Shown in pieces: positions 17,084-24,923 of a stretch of DNA of 64,000 nt. Source of the DNA: Streptomyces sulphureus DSM 40104 (GTDB taxonomy: Bacteria; Actinomycetota; Actinomycetes; Streptomycetales; Streptomycetaceae); the NCBI RefSeq assembly GCF_000381025.1, contig NZ_KB905814.1, positions 62,001-126,000 on the forward strand, in the 5' to 3' direction. Below the pieces are notes generated by a model. It did no database searches, was not told where the DNA came from, and saw nothing but the letters and a program-made list of their open reading frames with translations. Both the position numbers and the translations under genes were made by a program. Positions within the stretch are counted from its first letter, which is position 1. The number at the start of each line of letters is the position of its first letter.

Positions 17084-17706
17084 GCAAGCTCCTCCCGCAG
17101 CCGCGCCTTCGCCCGCCGCATACGGGTCTTCACGGTGCCCTCGGGTATCTCCAGCCGGTGCGACGCCTCCCGGACCGTGAGTCCGTCCAAGACGCAGGAC
17201 TGCACCACGGCACGGAGTTCAGGCGAGAGACGTGCCATCGCAGACCCTGCTTCGCCATGCTCCACGGCGCTCAACACAGCCTCTTCTGCGGAGCCCGTGA
17301 CGGTGTCCGCCTCGACCGGCTCCCGCGGACCAGCTATCCATCGCGACCCCCTCTTCCTCAACGTGGACACCAGCCGGCGTCGAGCGATGGTCCACATCCA
17401 GGCGGCAACTCCGGCGTCCTCGGCTTCCCGGCTCCGCCTGTTAAAACGGGACGCACCCTTCCACACCGCGACAAAGGTGTCTTGGAGAGCCTCGTCGACA
17501 GCGTCGGCGTCACGGCAGGCGCGACGCAGGCGTGCCCTCAGCCAGGGCGCATGCCGACGGTGCAGTAAGCGCAGCGCGTCGGAGCTACCGGCGGCGACAG
17601 CCGCAACGAGCACCGCGTCATCCTCCCCGCGACCGCTCCGCGTTTCCTCCGCGGTCCCGGGTGCGGCGCGAGCCCGCGAGCGCCGCGGGTTTCCTGAGGG
17701 CCACAT
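17080..17706 (-). CDS. ECF RNA polymerase sigma factor
   Basis: A 208-residue group IV sigma factor. Region 2: LLHRRHAPWLRARLRRAC, DEALQDTFVAVWKGASRF and WMWTIARRRLVSTLRKRG. Region 4: LSPELRAVVQSCVLDGLTVR, EASHRLEIPEGTVKTRMRRA, and RLREEL at the end. ATG 17706 is taken as the start although its ribosome-binding site is poor. The gene starts 54 bp after the SARP stop on the same strand, so both are probably in one operon. It overlaps its anti-sigma by four bases. Confidence 0.92.
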   Translation of the reverse strand: MWPSGNPRRSRARAAPGTAEETRSGRGEDDAVLVAAVAAGSSDALRLLHRRHAPWLRARLRRACRDADAVDEALQDTFVAVWKGASRFNRRSREAEDAGVAAWMWTIARRRLVSTLRKRGSRWIAGPREPVEADTVTGSAEEAVLSAVEHGEAGSAMARLSPELRAVVQSCVLDGLTVREASHRLEIPEGTVKTRMRRAKARLREELA

Positions 17707-17760
17707 ACTTTCTCTATCGCAGGGGGCAGGCGAAATGGTTCACGCGAAGGCTGCTGAGTT

Positions 17761-18513
17761 TCACCCGAGTTCGGGAAGTGGCCGGCCCTGCACGATCGCC
17801 GTGTGCAGCCGACGCAACGTGGGGCCGGGCACAGTGCCGAGTTCGTCGGCGAGCTGTCTGCTGAACGCGTGGTAAGACCGGAGGGCGTCGCTGGCGTATC
17901 CCTCGGTGTAGAGCGCGGCCACGAGTCGTGCCGTGACGGGCTCGGTGAGCGGCTCGGACTCGACGGTGCGCTCCAGAGCCTCCAGCGACCTGTTCGCCTG
18001 TCCCAGATCTCGCAAGCTATCAGCCCAGTCGAGTATCGCCCTTACCCGCTGCCGCCGGTACATCTCGCGTCGCCGCTCGGCCCAGGGGCCCGGCAGTCCG
18101 GAGAGGGCCTCACCGCGCCATAGACTCAACGCGTCCCGCAGAAGACGGACCCGCTCGTGAGCCTCCTGCTGTCCCGCCTCCTGCACCAACCGACGGAAGA
18201 CCTGTGCGTCGACAGCCTCCGCAGGGGCGAGGAGCAGGTAGCAGCCGTCGCGGAAGAGCAGCCTGGGAGCGCCTGCATCGGCTTCCTGAGTAAGCAGGTT
18301 CCTGATACGGCTGATGTGGCTATGCAGCGTCCGCCTGGCGGTGGGCGGCGGGGACTCGCCCCAGATCCGACCGATCAGCTCGTCCGGGGTGGCCAGCCGA
18401 CCGAGATCATCCAACAGGGCGGCCAGCAGCGTGCGTTGTTGCGGCCTCGCGTGCCGCGCCAGCGAACGGGACCCGGACCAGACCTCGACCGGCCCCAGAA
18501 GACCGAATCGCAT
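17761..18513 (-). CDS. SARP-type activator (OmpR-like DNA-binding plus BTAD domain)
   Basis: A 250-residue Streptomyces antibiotic regulatory protein. Residues 1-90 form the winged-helix domain: MRFGLLGPVEVWSGSRSL, RPQQRTLLAALLDDLGRLAT, ELIGRIWGESPPPTARRTLH and SHISRIRNLL. The bacterial transcriptional activation domain follows, with helical repeats WRGEALSGLPGPWAERRR and LVAALYTEGYASDALRSYHA up to ELGTVPGPTLRRLH. ATG 18513 is preceded by GGGGGAAC. As a pathway-specific activator beside a class III lanthipeptide locus, it is the best candidate to switch on lanKC, replacing the RamR-type response regulator of SapB loci. Confidence 0.9.
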   Translation of the reverse strand: MRFGLLGPVEVWSGSRSLARHARPQQRTLLAALLDDLGRLATPDELIGRIWGESPPPTARRTLHSHISRIRNLLTQEADAGAPRLLFRDGCYLLLAPAEAVDAQVFRRLVQEAGQQEAHERVRLLRDALSLWRGEALSGLPGPWAERRREMYRRQRVRAILDWADSLRDLGQANRSLEALERTVESEPLTEPVTARLVAALYTEGYASDALRSYHAFSRQLADELGTVPGPTLRRLHTAIVQGRPLPELG

Positions 18514-19030
18514 GTTCCCCCTCCGTGAGAAGCTCCCGGGCTGGCAGAACCGCCCCCGAGCTCTCGTTTCCTCGTTTCTTCTCGTCCCCGCCGCGTGCCT
18601 GCAAGACCGATCGGTGCACCGGGAACGCGGACTCGGTGCTGTCGCTCGCTCACACGTCCATGACGACAAGATCCCGCCTGCAGGACGGCCAAGTATGTGC
18701 GGCTACGTCGACGCGGAGCTGCGGTGGTGCGTGGCGTTGAAAGTTTGCGGTCGCTTAGTGGATTTTGTGAAGGAGTCGTCAGCATAACGCCGTACCGGGC
18801 TCACATCTTCCGCCTCGTGATGACTCTGTTTCCTGATCCACGCAACCCCGAATCGTGGGCTAAAGCTGCGAGTTCGCCCAGGTCGGGCTACATCCGACCG
18901 GGCGGCAAGAATCTGTCAACAACCGCGCATACACCGAGCAGTCAGCATCGTGGGTCGCGCATGGGAGTGACAGAAGTGGCTGCGTGTCACAGCTGCCCAC
19001 GCGTCTGCCGACGTACGGGGAGGGGAACAG
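18514..19030. other. Divergent intergenic region of the lanthipeptide locus
   Basis: This 517-bp stretch separates the SARP gene (leftward) from lanKC (rightward) and must hold both promoters. No coding frame looks real. It contains an inverted repeat GTGACA/TGTCAC with a 12-bp spacer at 18967-18990, about 40 bp before lanKC. A reverse-strand TTGACA lies at 18917-18922. No convincing pair of SARP heptamer direct repeats was found by eye. Confidence 0.5.
18967..18990. promoter_or_regulatory. Inverted repeat upstream of lanKC
   Basis: GTGACA and TGTCAC arms are separated by 12 bp, ending 40 bp before the GTG of lanKC. Placement is suitable for an activator or repressor site; the binding protein is unknown. 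Confidence 0.4.
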
Positions 19031-21709
19031 GTGGACATCCGCTATCCGGCCTACTGTGCCGTCGATCCGCGCTACTACGACTCGCCGGAGCAGGCGGCCG
19101 ACACCGCACAATTTGCGTCGCTCATATCCGTCCCTGACGGCTGGCAGCGCAGGGACAACGGCCGCTGGAGCTACTATCGGCCGGTCGACCACCTCGGCGC
19201 AGACCAGGGCTGGAAGATCCACGTGTCGGCCACTTTGGAAAATGCGACGGCCATCCTCGAACGGACTGCGCGGCACTGCTTCCGGCACGGCCTCGCCTTC
19301 AAGTTCCTGCGCTCCCGAGACGTCCTCTTCGAGCACAACTCCAAGTACGCTCCGAGGGGCGCCAGCGGCAAGTTCGTAGCGCTCTACCCAGGGGACACGC
19401 AGCAGTTGGAGGAAACCCTCAAGGAACTGGGCGAGGAGCTCACTGGGTTCGAAGGCCCGTACATCCTGAGCGACGTGCGCTGGCAGGACGGCCCACTCTA
19501 CGTCCGCTACGGCAGTTTCACACCGCAGTACACCTACACCTCGAGCGGCATCCGGACCCCCGCCATCCGACGCCCGGACGGGAAGCTGGTGCCCGACAGC
19601 AGGGAGCCCCGTTTCACCCTGCCCGACTGGGTCGAAGTGCCAGAATTTCTACGCCGACCCACACGCCGACGCGTGTCCGCGAATGGCGGCGACGCTTTCC
19701 CCTACCAGGTACGCGCCCCACTGCACTTCTCCAACGGCGGCGGCGTCTACTCCGCACAACGCCGTTCCGACGGCGCCGAGTTGATTCTCAAGGAGGGGAG
19801 GCCTCACGCCGGGCTCGATCGCGGCGGAAGGGACGCCGTCGCCAGGGTCCGCAGCGAGGCCGCTGCGCTACGGGCCCTGGACAGCGTGCCCGGTGTCCCC
19901 GGCATCCACGGCCTCGACACCTACGGCGATCACGAATTCCTTGCCATGGATCGGGTCCCCGGCATCCCGATGCACTCCTGGCTCGCTATTCACTACCCGT
20001 TCACCTCGTGCGATCCAGCCGCCACCGTGTCGCAGGAGTACCACTGCCGAGTCCGTACCCTGCTCGCGAGGGTCGAGAGAATCATTACCGAGGTACATGC
20101 GCGGGGTTACGTTTTCCGTGACTTGCAGCCCAGCAACATCATGATCGACGACGAACTCGGCGTGTCCCTCGTCGACTTCGAGATGGCGATGCCGACGCAG
20201 GAGAGCGCCGCACGCACCCTGGCAACCCCGGGATTCGCCCCGCCCGGTCACCTCACAGGGGAAGCCGAGGACCTGTACGCACTCGCCGCCGTTCAGCTGT
20301 ACCTCTACTTTCCCCTCAACAGCATCCTGGCGCTCTGCCCCCAGAAGGCGGGCGCCTTCATCACGGAGGCGGGTCGGCGCTTCGCCCTCAGCGAGGAGGA
20401 ACTCGCCAGGATGGCACCGCTCTGCGGTGAGTGGACCGGGCCCGGCCCTTCCGGTCTCGCACCCATGACCAAAAACGTCTTTCCCAAAACAAGCGGCCCT
20501 TGGCAACCCGTCATCCGCGATCTGGCTACCTCCCTGCGCGGTGCCGCCACCCCTGAAAGGGAAGACCGCCTTTTCCCCGGGGACATCGGACAGTTTGAAC
20601 ATGGGGGCCATGGCTTCGCATTTGGCGCCGCCGGAGTCATTGACAGTCTCCGTGGCGCCGGAGAGGGCCGGCTGGAGGAATACGTCGAGTGGCTACTGGC
20701 ACCGACCTACGGAAGACAGTCGTCGCCTCCCGGCCTCTACGATGGTCTTGCCGGAGTGAGTTACACCCTGGCGCAGCTCGGCGATACCGCCACAGCCCAG
20801 AAACTCCTGCTGCCCTGTTTAGAAGCCCGGGTACGAAGCAGCAAACTCTTCGACGGTCTTTCCGGCATCGGGCTCGTGAGCCTGCTTCTTCACCAACAGA
20901 CAGGTGAACACGAATACTTAACATACGCGGACTGCTCCGCGGACGCGGTATGCGAAGCTGTCGAGCGGGGCAGCCTTGGGCTCGTTGACGAGTCACAGGA
21001 CGGCGGCACCACGACAGAGGGGCCGAGCAACGCCGCAGAAGCTTTCTACGGCGGACTGCTGTACGGCTGGTCCGGACTTGCCCTCTTCCTCCTGCGCATG
21101 TATGAGTTCACGGGTCGGAGCAGGTACCTCGACCTCGCCCAACGCGCGGTCCACAGGGATCTCGACATGTGCGAGGCCTCGGCCCACGGCGCGGTGATGC
21201 TGCGGAACGAGGGGCGGCTGCTGCCCTATCTTGCCACCGGCAGCGCGGGCATCGCTCTCGTAAGTGACCTGTTGCTCGACCACCGCACCGACGCGCGCAT
21301 CGCCGATATGCTCCCAGGCCTCGCCACCTCCGCCCGCACGGACTTCTGCATCGGGAGCGGACTGTTCAACGGCCGTGCCGGGTTGGTCGCCACGCTCCAC
21401 CGCCTCGCTCCCAGACTGGGCCGCGAGGTGGTACAGCCGTACGTCGACAGCGGCCTGGCGGCACTCGATCTGCACGTACTCGCCGACGAGCACGGCCTGA
21501 TCTTTCCCGGTGACCAGAACCTACGCGCATCCACTGATGTGGCGACGGGGTCCGCGGGCGTGCTGAGACTCGCGAGTTTCCTGGACGGGCGGTGTCCAGA
21601 AATACTTCCCTTCCTCGCCCGGAATATTTGCGACGACGCGGAAGCGGAGACGGGCTCGACGTCCCCAACGGGTGGACGTCGAGAGCACATCAAACACAGG
21701 GGGAGGTGA
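19031..21709 (+). CDS. lanKC: Class III lanthipeptide synthetase LanKC (lyase-kinase-cyclase)
   Basis: An 892-residue three-domain enzyme of the RamC/AmfT/LabKC class, which phosphorylates Ser/Thr in the precursor, eliminates phosphate and adds Cys thiols. Residues about 1-210 form the lyase domain (LAFKFLRSRDVLFEHNSKYA, GKFVALYPGD, GPYILSDVRW). About 235-500 is a Ser/Thr-kinase domain: GGGVYSAQ loop, ILKEGRPHAG with the ATP-binding Lys, VFRDLQPSNIMI catalytic loop, LVDFEMA in place of DFG. About 565-870 is a LanC-like cyclase without the CHG zinc motif, which favours class III over class IV. GTG 19031 is preceded by GGGGAGGGG. The stop codon lies inside the ribosome-binding site of the precursor gene. 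A TTA codon at 20918-20920 makes translation dependent on the bldA tRNA. Confidence 0.95.
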   Translation: MDIRYPAYCAVDPRYYDSPEQAADTAQFASLISVPDGWQRRDNGRWSYYRPVDHLGADQGWKIHVSATLENATAILERTARHCFRHGLAFKFLRSRDVLFEHNSKYAPRGASGKFVALYPGDTQQLEETLKELGEELTGFEGPYILSDVRWQDGPLYVRYGSFTPQYTYTSSGIRTPAIRRPDGKLVPDSREPRFTLPDWVEVPEFLRRPTRRRVSANGGDAFPYQVRAPLHFSNGGGVYSAQRRSDGAELILKEGRPHAGLDRGGRDAVARVRSEAAALRALDSVPGVPGIHGLDTYGDHEFLAMDRVPGIPMHSWLAIHYPFTSCDPAATVSQEYHCRVRTLLARVERIITEVHARGYVFRDLQPSNIMIDDELGVSLVDFEMAMPTQESAARTLATPGFAPPGHLTGEAEDLYALAAVQLYLYFPLNSILALCPQKAGAFITEAGRRFALSEEELARMAPLCGEWTGPGPSGLAPMTKNVFPKTSGPWQPVIRDLATSLRGAATPEREDRLFPGDIGQFEHGGHGFAFGAAGVIDSLRGAGEGRLEEYVEWLLAPTYGRQSSPPGLYDGLAGVSYTLAQLGDTATAQKLLLPCLEARVRSSKLFDGLSGIGLVSLLLHQQTGEHEYLTYADCSADAVCEAVERGSLGLVDESQDGGTTTEGPSNAAEAFYGGLLYGWSGLALFLLRMYEFTGRSRYLDLAQRAVHRDLDMCEASAHGAVMLRNEGRLLPYLATGSAGIALVSDLLLDHRTDARIADMLPGLATSARTDFCIGSGLFNGRAGLVATLHRLAPRLGREVVQPYVDSGLAALDLHVLADEHGLIFPGDQNLRASTDVATGSAGVLRLASFLDGRCPEILPFLARNICDDAEAETGSTSPTGGRREHIKHRGR

Positions 21710-21716
21710 CACAACC

Positions 21717-21839
21717 ATGACCGACTTCATCCTTGATCTTCAGGGGATGAGCTCCGAGGACGTCGAGGTGGGCGAGCAACTCGCCAGCTCTTACACGACA
21801 GTTCTCTGCGGGCACAGCTGGACCAGCATCACCTGCTGA
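21717..21839 (+). CDS. lanA: Class III lanthipeptide precursor (AmfS/SapB-like), 40 residues
   Basis: The gene is too short for usual ORF thresholds. ATG 21717 follows GGAGGTG at eight bases, and that site overlaps the lanKC stop. The leader has the class III recognition motif LDLQ at residues 6-9 and an acidic stretch (SSEDVEVGEQ). The core is SSYTTVLCGHSWTSITC. The tail CGHSWTSITC closely parallels CGDSSLSITTC of AmfS/SapB. Possible rings: Ser24-x2-Thr27-x3-Cys31 (or Ser25-x2-Thr28-x2-Cys31) and Ser34-x2-Ser37-x2-Cys40. Thr in the first ring and only two residues before the last Cys are departures from the Ser-x2-Ser-x3-Cys pattern. Product chemistry (lanthionine or labionin) cannot be read from sequence. 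Confidence 0.92.
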   Translation: MTDFILDLQGMSSEDVEVGEQLASSYTTVLCGHSWTSITC

Positions 21840-22141
21840 CGGGGCTGAGTGAGGCCGGTGGCGTACCTGCGAGTGCGCTACCGGCTTCACGCTCGACAAC
21901 ACTTCCCTGCTAGCAACACCGACCCTGTCCCGCAGCACGGTGCCTGTAATTCCGTAGCACCTCGTCGGTCGAAATCCTCGCTGACAGCGACTGGGACGGT
22001 AGCTCAGCCGACCGCTGCTTCACTACCGTTCAGTCGCACGTTCAGGGACGCTCTCCTCCTTGTCGCCTCGCCTGCACACCCAACTCGGAACGTCCTTCGG
22101 GCGCGCCCTCCACACCGCAGAATCTCGCCTGGAGGTTCGGG
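21840..22141 (+). other. 302-bp spacer between lanA and lanT
   Basis: Apart from the hairpin at 21854-21885, no second precursor gene, LanA-like leader (LxLQ) or other convincing coding frame was found on either strand. The distal part contains the ribosome-binding site TGGAGG before lanT. Confidence 0.5.
21854..21885 (+). terminator. Hairpin after lanA (terminator or attenuator)
   Basis: A 10-bp stem GCCGGTGGCG pairs with CGCTACCGGC (one G-U) around a 12-base loop, 15 bp after the lanA stop. No T-run follows. It would stabilise the lanKC-lanA message and cut read-through into the transporter gene at 22142. Confidence 0.6.
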
Positions 22142-23938
22142 ATGACATGTCCTCCACGCCGCGCAGGACTGCGCGACTTCCTTCGGCACCTGCGCGGCCA
22201 GCGCGGCGCCCTTACGGCGGCCACGGGCCTGTCACTGCTCATGTCCGCCGCGTCGCTCGCCCAACCCGTCATGGTCGAGTCCTTGTTGACGCGTATGGCA
22301 GGTTCCGGTCCCGTGTTTGGCTCCGCGCTCCTGCTCGTCGGTCTTGTCGTCGCCGTGGCCGTGCTCACCGGCGGGCGCGACTATCTGCTGGAGCGAACAG
22401 CCGAACGCATAGTGCGGAAGCTTAGGGAACAACTCGTGGGACGGATGCTCAACCTCCCCGTCGGCGAATACGATCGGCGCCCGTCGGGAGATCTGCTCTC
22501 GCGGCTCGGCTCCGATACCGTGCTGGTGCATATGGTCGTCAGTTCTGGCCTAGTGGATCTCGCCTCCGGACTTCTCCTCATGATCGGGTCTGCCGTCGCC
22601 ATGGCGGCGATGGACTTCCCACTCTTTCTCGTCGCCGCCGGCGGCATCGGCGTGGGCGCAGGCGGTGCGCTGTTGGTCGCCCGCGGCCTGCGACAACGCA
22701 GCGAAGACGTCCAGACCAGCATCGGAGCGTTGGTTGCGGCCAGCAGCAACGCACTCGCCGGCCTCCGCACGATCCGCGCCGCACGTGCCACGGAACAACA
22801 GTTGACGTACATCGGGCAGAGGACGGGGGACGCCTACCACGCCGGGCTCCGCCTCGCCCGGTTGAAATCGATCGTCAGTCCCCTCTCTGGCACTGCAGTG
22901 CAGGCGGCGTTTCTGGCGGTGCTCGCCGTAGGAGGCGCCAGAGTAGCGAGCGGTGCGATGGACTTCGCGCAGCTGATCTCGTTCGTGCTGTTCCTCTTCT
23001 TCCTGGTCTCCCCCGTCGGTCAGGCTTTTCGGGCTTATCTGAGCGTCCAGGAGGGCATGGGTGCCTGGCGCCGGATCGAAGAAATTCTCCGCATCCCATC
23101 GGAAACGGCACACGACAGACCCGCTATGGGAGCAGATAAGCAAGACGTAACTGTCTCCCGCCGGGAAGCGGCGGCCGCCAAATATCCTCGCAGGGCAGAC
23201 GAGGACCGTGCGCACGCCCTTGAGTTTGACAGCGTGGACTTCCGCTATATCGGGGGCGAACCGGTTTTGCGTAATGTGAGCTTCCAAGTCCCGCTCGACG
23301 GCCTGACGGCGCTCGTGGGACCCTCCGGGTCGGGCAAGACTACGCTCCTGAGCCTTGTCGAACGGTTTTACGATGTCGAGCGCGGCACCCTGCGCATAGG
23401 CGGCTTGGACCTCAAGACAATTTCCCGGGACGCGCTTCGCTCCCAACTGGGCTATGTACAACAGGAGTCGCCGGCCCTCGCCGGGTCCCTCAGGGACAAC
23501 CTGGTACTCCAAGCGCCGGACGCAACCGAGGAAAGCTTGCACGCCGCGCTGGCGCAGGTGCAGCTCACCGAGCTCGTCCGGCGCTCCCCCAACGGCCTGG
23601 ACGCCCCGGTGGGCGAGGGCGGTGTGCTGCTGTCGGGCGGAGAACGTCAACGGCTCGCAATCGCCCGAGTATTGCTGGCCGCTCCACGCATACTCCTCCT
23701 CGACGAGCCAACCAGCAATCTCGATGCACGGAGTGAGGCAGCGTTCCGTGGCCTAATCGGAGAATTGACGAAGGCGCACACACTCCTCGTTGTCGCACAC
23801 CGCCTCTCCACGGTCACCCATGCGGACCGCATCGTCGTCATGGATCGCGGCGAAGTCGCGGCGGTCGGCAGTCATGAGGAACTCCTCGAAATCTGCCCGC
23901 TCTACCGCGACCTCGCCACCGAACAGCTACTCGCCTAA
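22142..23938 (+). CDS. lanT: ABC half-transporter, putative lanthipeptide exporter LanT
   Basis: A 598-residue fused membrane-ATPase protein. Residues about 20-310 hold six transmembrane helices (ALTAATGLSLLMSAASLAQP, VFGSALLLVGLVVAVAVL, GLVDLASGLLLMIGSAVAMA, LFLVAAGGIGVGAGGALLVA, LSGTAVQAAFLAVLAVGG, LISFVLFLFFLVSPVG). The nucleotide domain has Walker A GPSGSGKTT, Q-loop LGYVQQESPA, signature LSGGERQRLA, Walker B RILLLDEPTSNLD and switch VAHRLS. It has no N-terminal C39 peptidase, so it would export but not cut the leader. SapB loci have two half-transporters (RamA, RamB); only one is present here, so it probably works as a homodimer. ATG 22142 follows TGGAGG. Confidence 0.9.
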   Translation: MTCPPRRAGLRDFLRHLRGQRGALTAATGLSLLMSAASLAQPVMVESLLTRMAGSGPVFGSALLLVGLVVAVAVLTGGRDYLLERTAERIVRKLREQLVGRMLNLPVGEYDRRPSGDLLSRLGSDTVLVHMVVSSGLVDLASGLLLMIGSAVAMAAMDFPLFLVAAGGIGVGAGGALLVARGLRQRSEDVQTSIGALVAASSNALAGLRTIRAARATEQQLTYIGQRTGDAYHAGLRLARLKSIVSPLSGTAVQAAFLAVLAVGGARVASGAMDFAQLISFVLFLFFLVSPVGQAFRAYLSVQEGMGAWRRIEEILRIPSETAHDRPAMGADKQDVTVSRREAAAAKYPRRADEDRAHALEFDSVDFRYIGGEPVLRNVSFQVPLDGLTALVGPSGSGKTTLLSLVERFYDVERGTLRIGGLDLKTISRDALRSQLGYVQQESPALAGSLRDNLVLQAPDATEESLHAALAQVQLTELVRRSPNGLDAPVGEGGVLLSGGERQRLAIARVLLAAPRILLLDEPTSNLDARSEAAFRGLIGELTKAHTLLVVAHRLSTVTHADRIVVMDRGEVAAVGSHEELLEICPLYRDLATEQLLA

Positions 23939-23960
23939 GGCCTTGTTTGCGTTCACGCTC

Positions 23961-23996
23961 CACCGGCCTGACTGCATTTTTTGTCGAACGCCGGTG
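23961..23996 (+). terminator. Possible terminator after lanT
   Basis: CACCGGC and GCCGGTG form a 7-bp stem across a 22-base loop containing a T6 run, 22 bp after the lanT stop. The long loop makes this only a moderate candidate. Confidence 0.4.
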
Positions 23997-24142
23997 ACGC
24001 ACCTACGTTCCGCACGGTCGCTCTACACGCCCGTAGCCCACGCCATGCCCCGGCAGACAAAACCTGTCCCTCGAACCATCGACGTGGGCCTCTTACAACA
24101 AAGCCGACTATCCAAACGAACACGTAGTTCTTCCCTGATCCC

Positions 24143-24781
24143 TCATCCCCTCCCCCGCCGCCAGGCGCGCGGTGCACGCCAGTTGTAGTGGAGGGCGAGA
24201 AGCCGCAGGAGGAAGCCGAGAAGTGCGGCGAGGACCGTCGTGGCGGGGGTCAACGCGTTGCAGGCGAGGAGTACCGCGACGAGTCCGGCTCCGGCGAGCG
24301 CGGGGACGCCGTAGATCTCGCGGTCCCAACGGAGCAGCGAGGGGACCTCGTTGGCGAGGACGTCGCGGAGGACGCCGCCGCCCGCGGCCGTCGCGAGGCC
24401 GAGTGCCACGCAGGCCCCGAGTCCGAGTCCGTACTCGTGCGCCTTGAGGGTGCCCGTCACCGAGAAGAGGCCGAGTCCCGCCGCGTCGAAGACGCTGATC
24501 GCCTTGTTGATCCGCTCGATCTCGGGGTGGAGGAAGAAGACGAGCAGCGCGGCGAGGAGCGGTGAAAGGTAGTAGCCGGGCTCGGTGAAGGCAGGCGGTG
24601 GCACGTCGCCGATCACCAGATCGCGGAAGAGGCCGCCGCCGAGCCCCGTGATCTCGGCGAGGATCGCGATGCCGAAGACGTCGAGGTCGCGTCGGACGGC
24701 GAGGAGCGCCCCGGAGACGGCGAAGACGAAGATCCCGGCGAGGTCGAGCCAGTGCGGGAGGGAAGGGAGGAAGAGGTCCAC
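24143..24781 (-). CDS. TRIC-type (UPF0126/YicG-like) cation channel membrane protein
   Basis: A 212-residue protein with about seven hydrophobic helices. It contains the two pseudo-symmetric glycine motifs of prokaryotic trimeric intracellular cation channel homologues: AEITGLGGGLFRDLVIGDVP in the first repeat and TAAGGGVLRDVLANEVP in the second. Other helices include LDLAGIFVFAVSGALLAVRR and LGLGACVALGLA. Predicted role: monovalent cation (K+/Na+) channel in the cytoplasmic membrane. The start is GTG 24781. It lies downstream of, and convergent in function to, nothing obvious; the opp operon ends just upstream on the same strand. Confidence 0.88.
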   Translation of the reverse strand: MDLFLPSLPHWLDLAGIFVFAVSGALLAVRRDLDVFGIAILAEITGLGGGLFRDLVIGDVPPPAFTEPGYYLSPLLAALLVFFLHPEIERINKAISVFDAAGLGLFSVTGTLKAHEYGLGLGACVALGLATAAGGGVLRDVLANEVPSLLRWDREIYGVPALAGAGLVAVLLACNALTPATTVLAALLGFLLRLLALHYNWRAPRAWRRGRG

Positions 24782-24839
24782 GGGGCATGTCTACCGGGCT
24801 GCGCCGCACGCCGGTGCGGCGGCCGTCCCCGAGCGCAAG

Positions 24840-24872
24840 GCCGGGTGCCCGACGCGGGGTCAGGCACCCGGC
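24840..24872 (-). terminator. Terminator of the opp operon
   Basis: GCCGGGTGCC and GGCACCCGGC form a perfect 10-bp stem with a 13-base loop, 52 bp beyond the oppF stop (24924) in its direction of transcription. No T-run follows, as is usual in Streptomyces. Confidence 0.6.
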
Positions 24873-24923
24873 TGCCCCTGGCCCGCGGCTCCTACACCCA
24901 GGACGGGAGCCGGGGTCAGCGGT

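Noticed and set aside
19031..21709. Class IV (LanL) assignment for the synthetase
   Set aside because: The cyclase domain lacks the CHG zinc-ligand motif expected in class IV.
22004..22189. Possible second small gene near lanT on the minus strand
   Set aside because: No ribosome-binding site, no lanthipeptide leader or core pattern, and it overlaps the lanT start.
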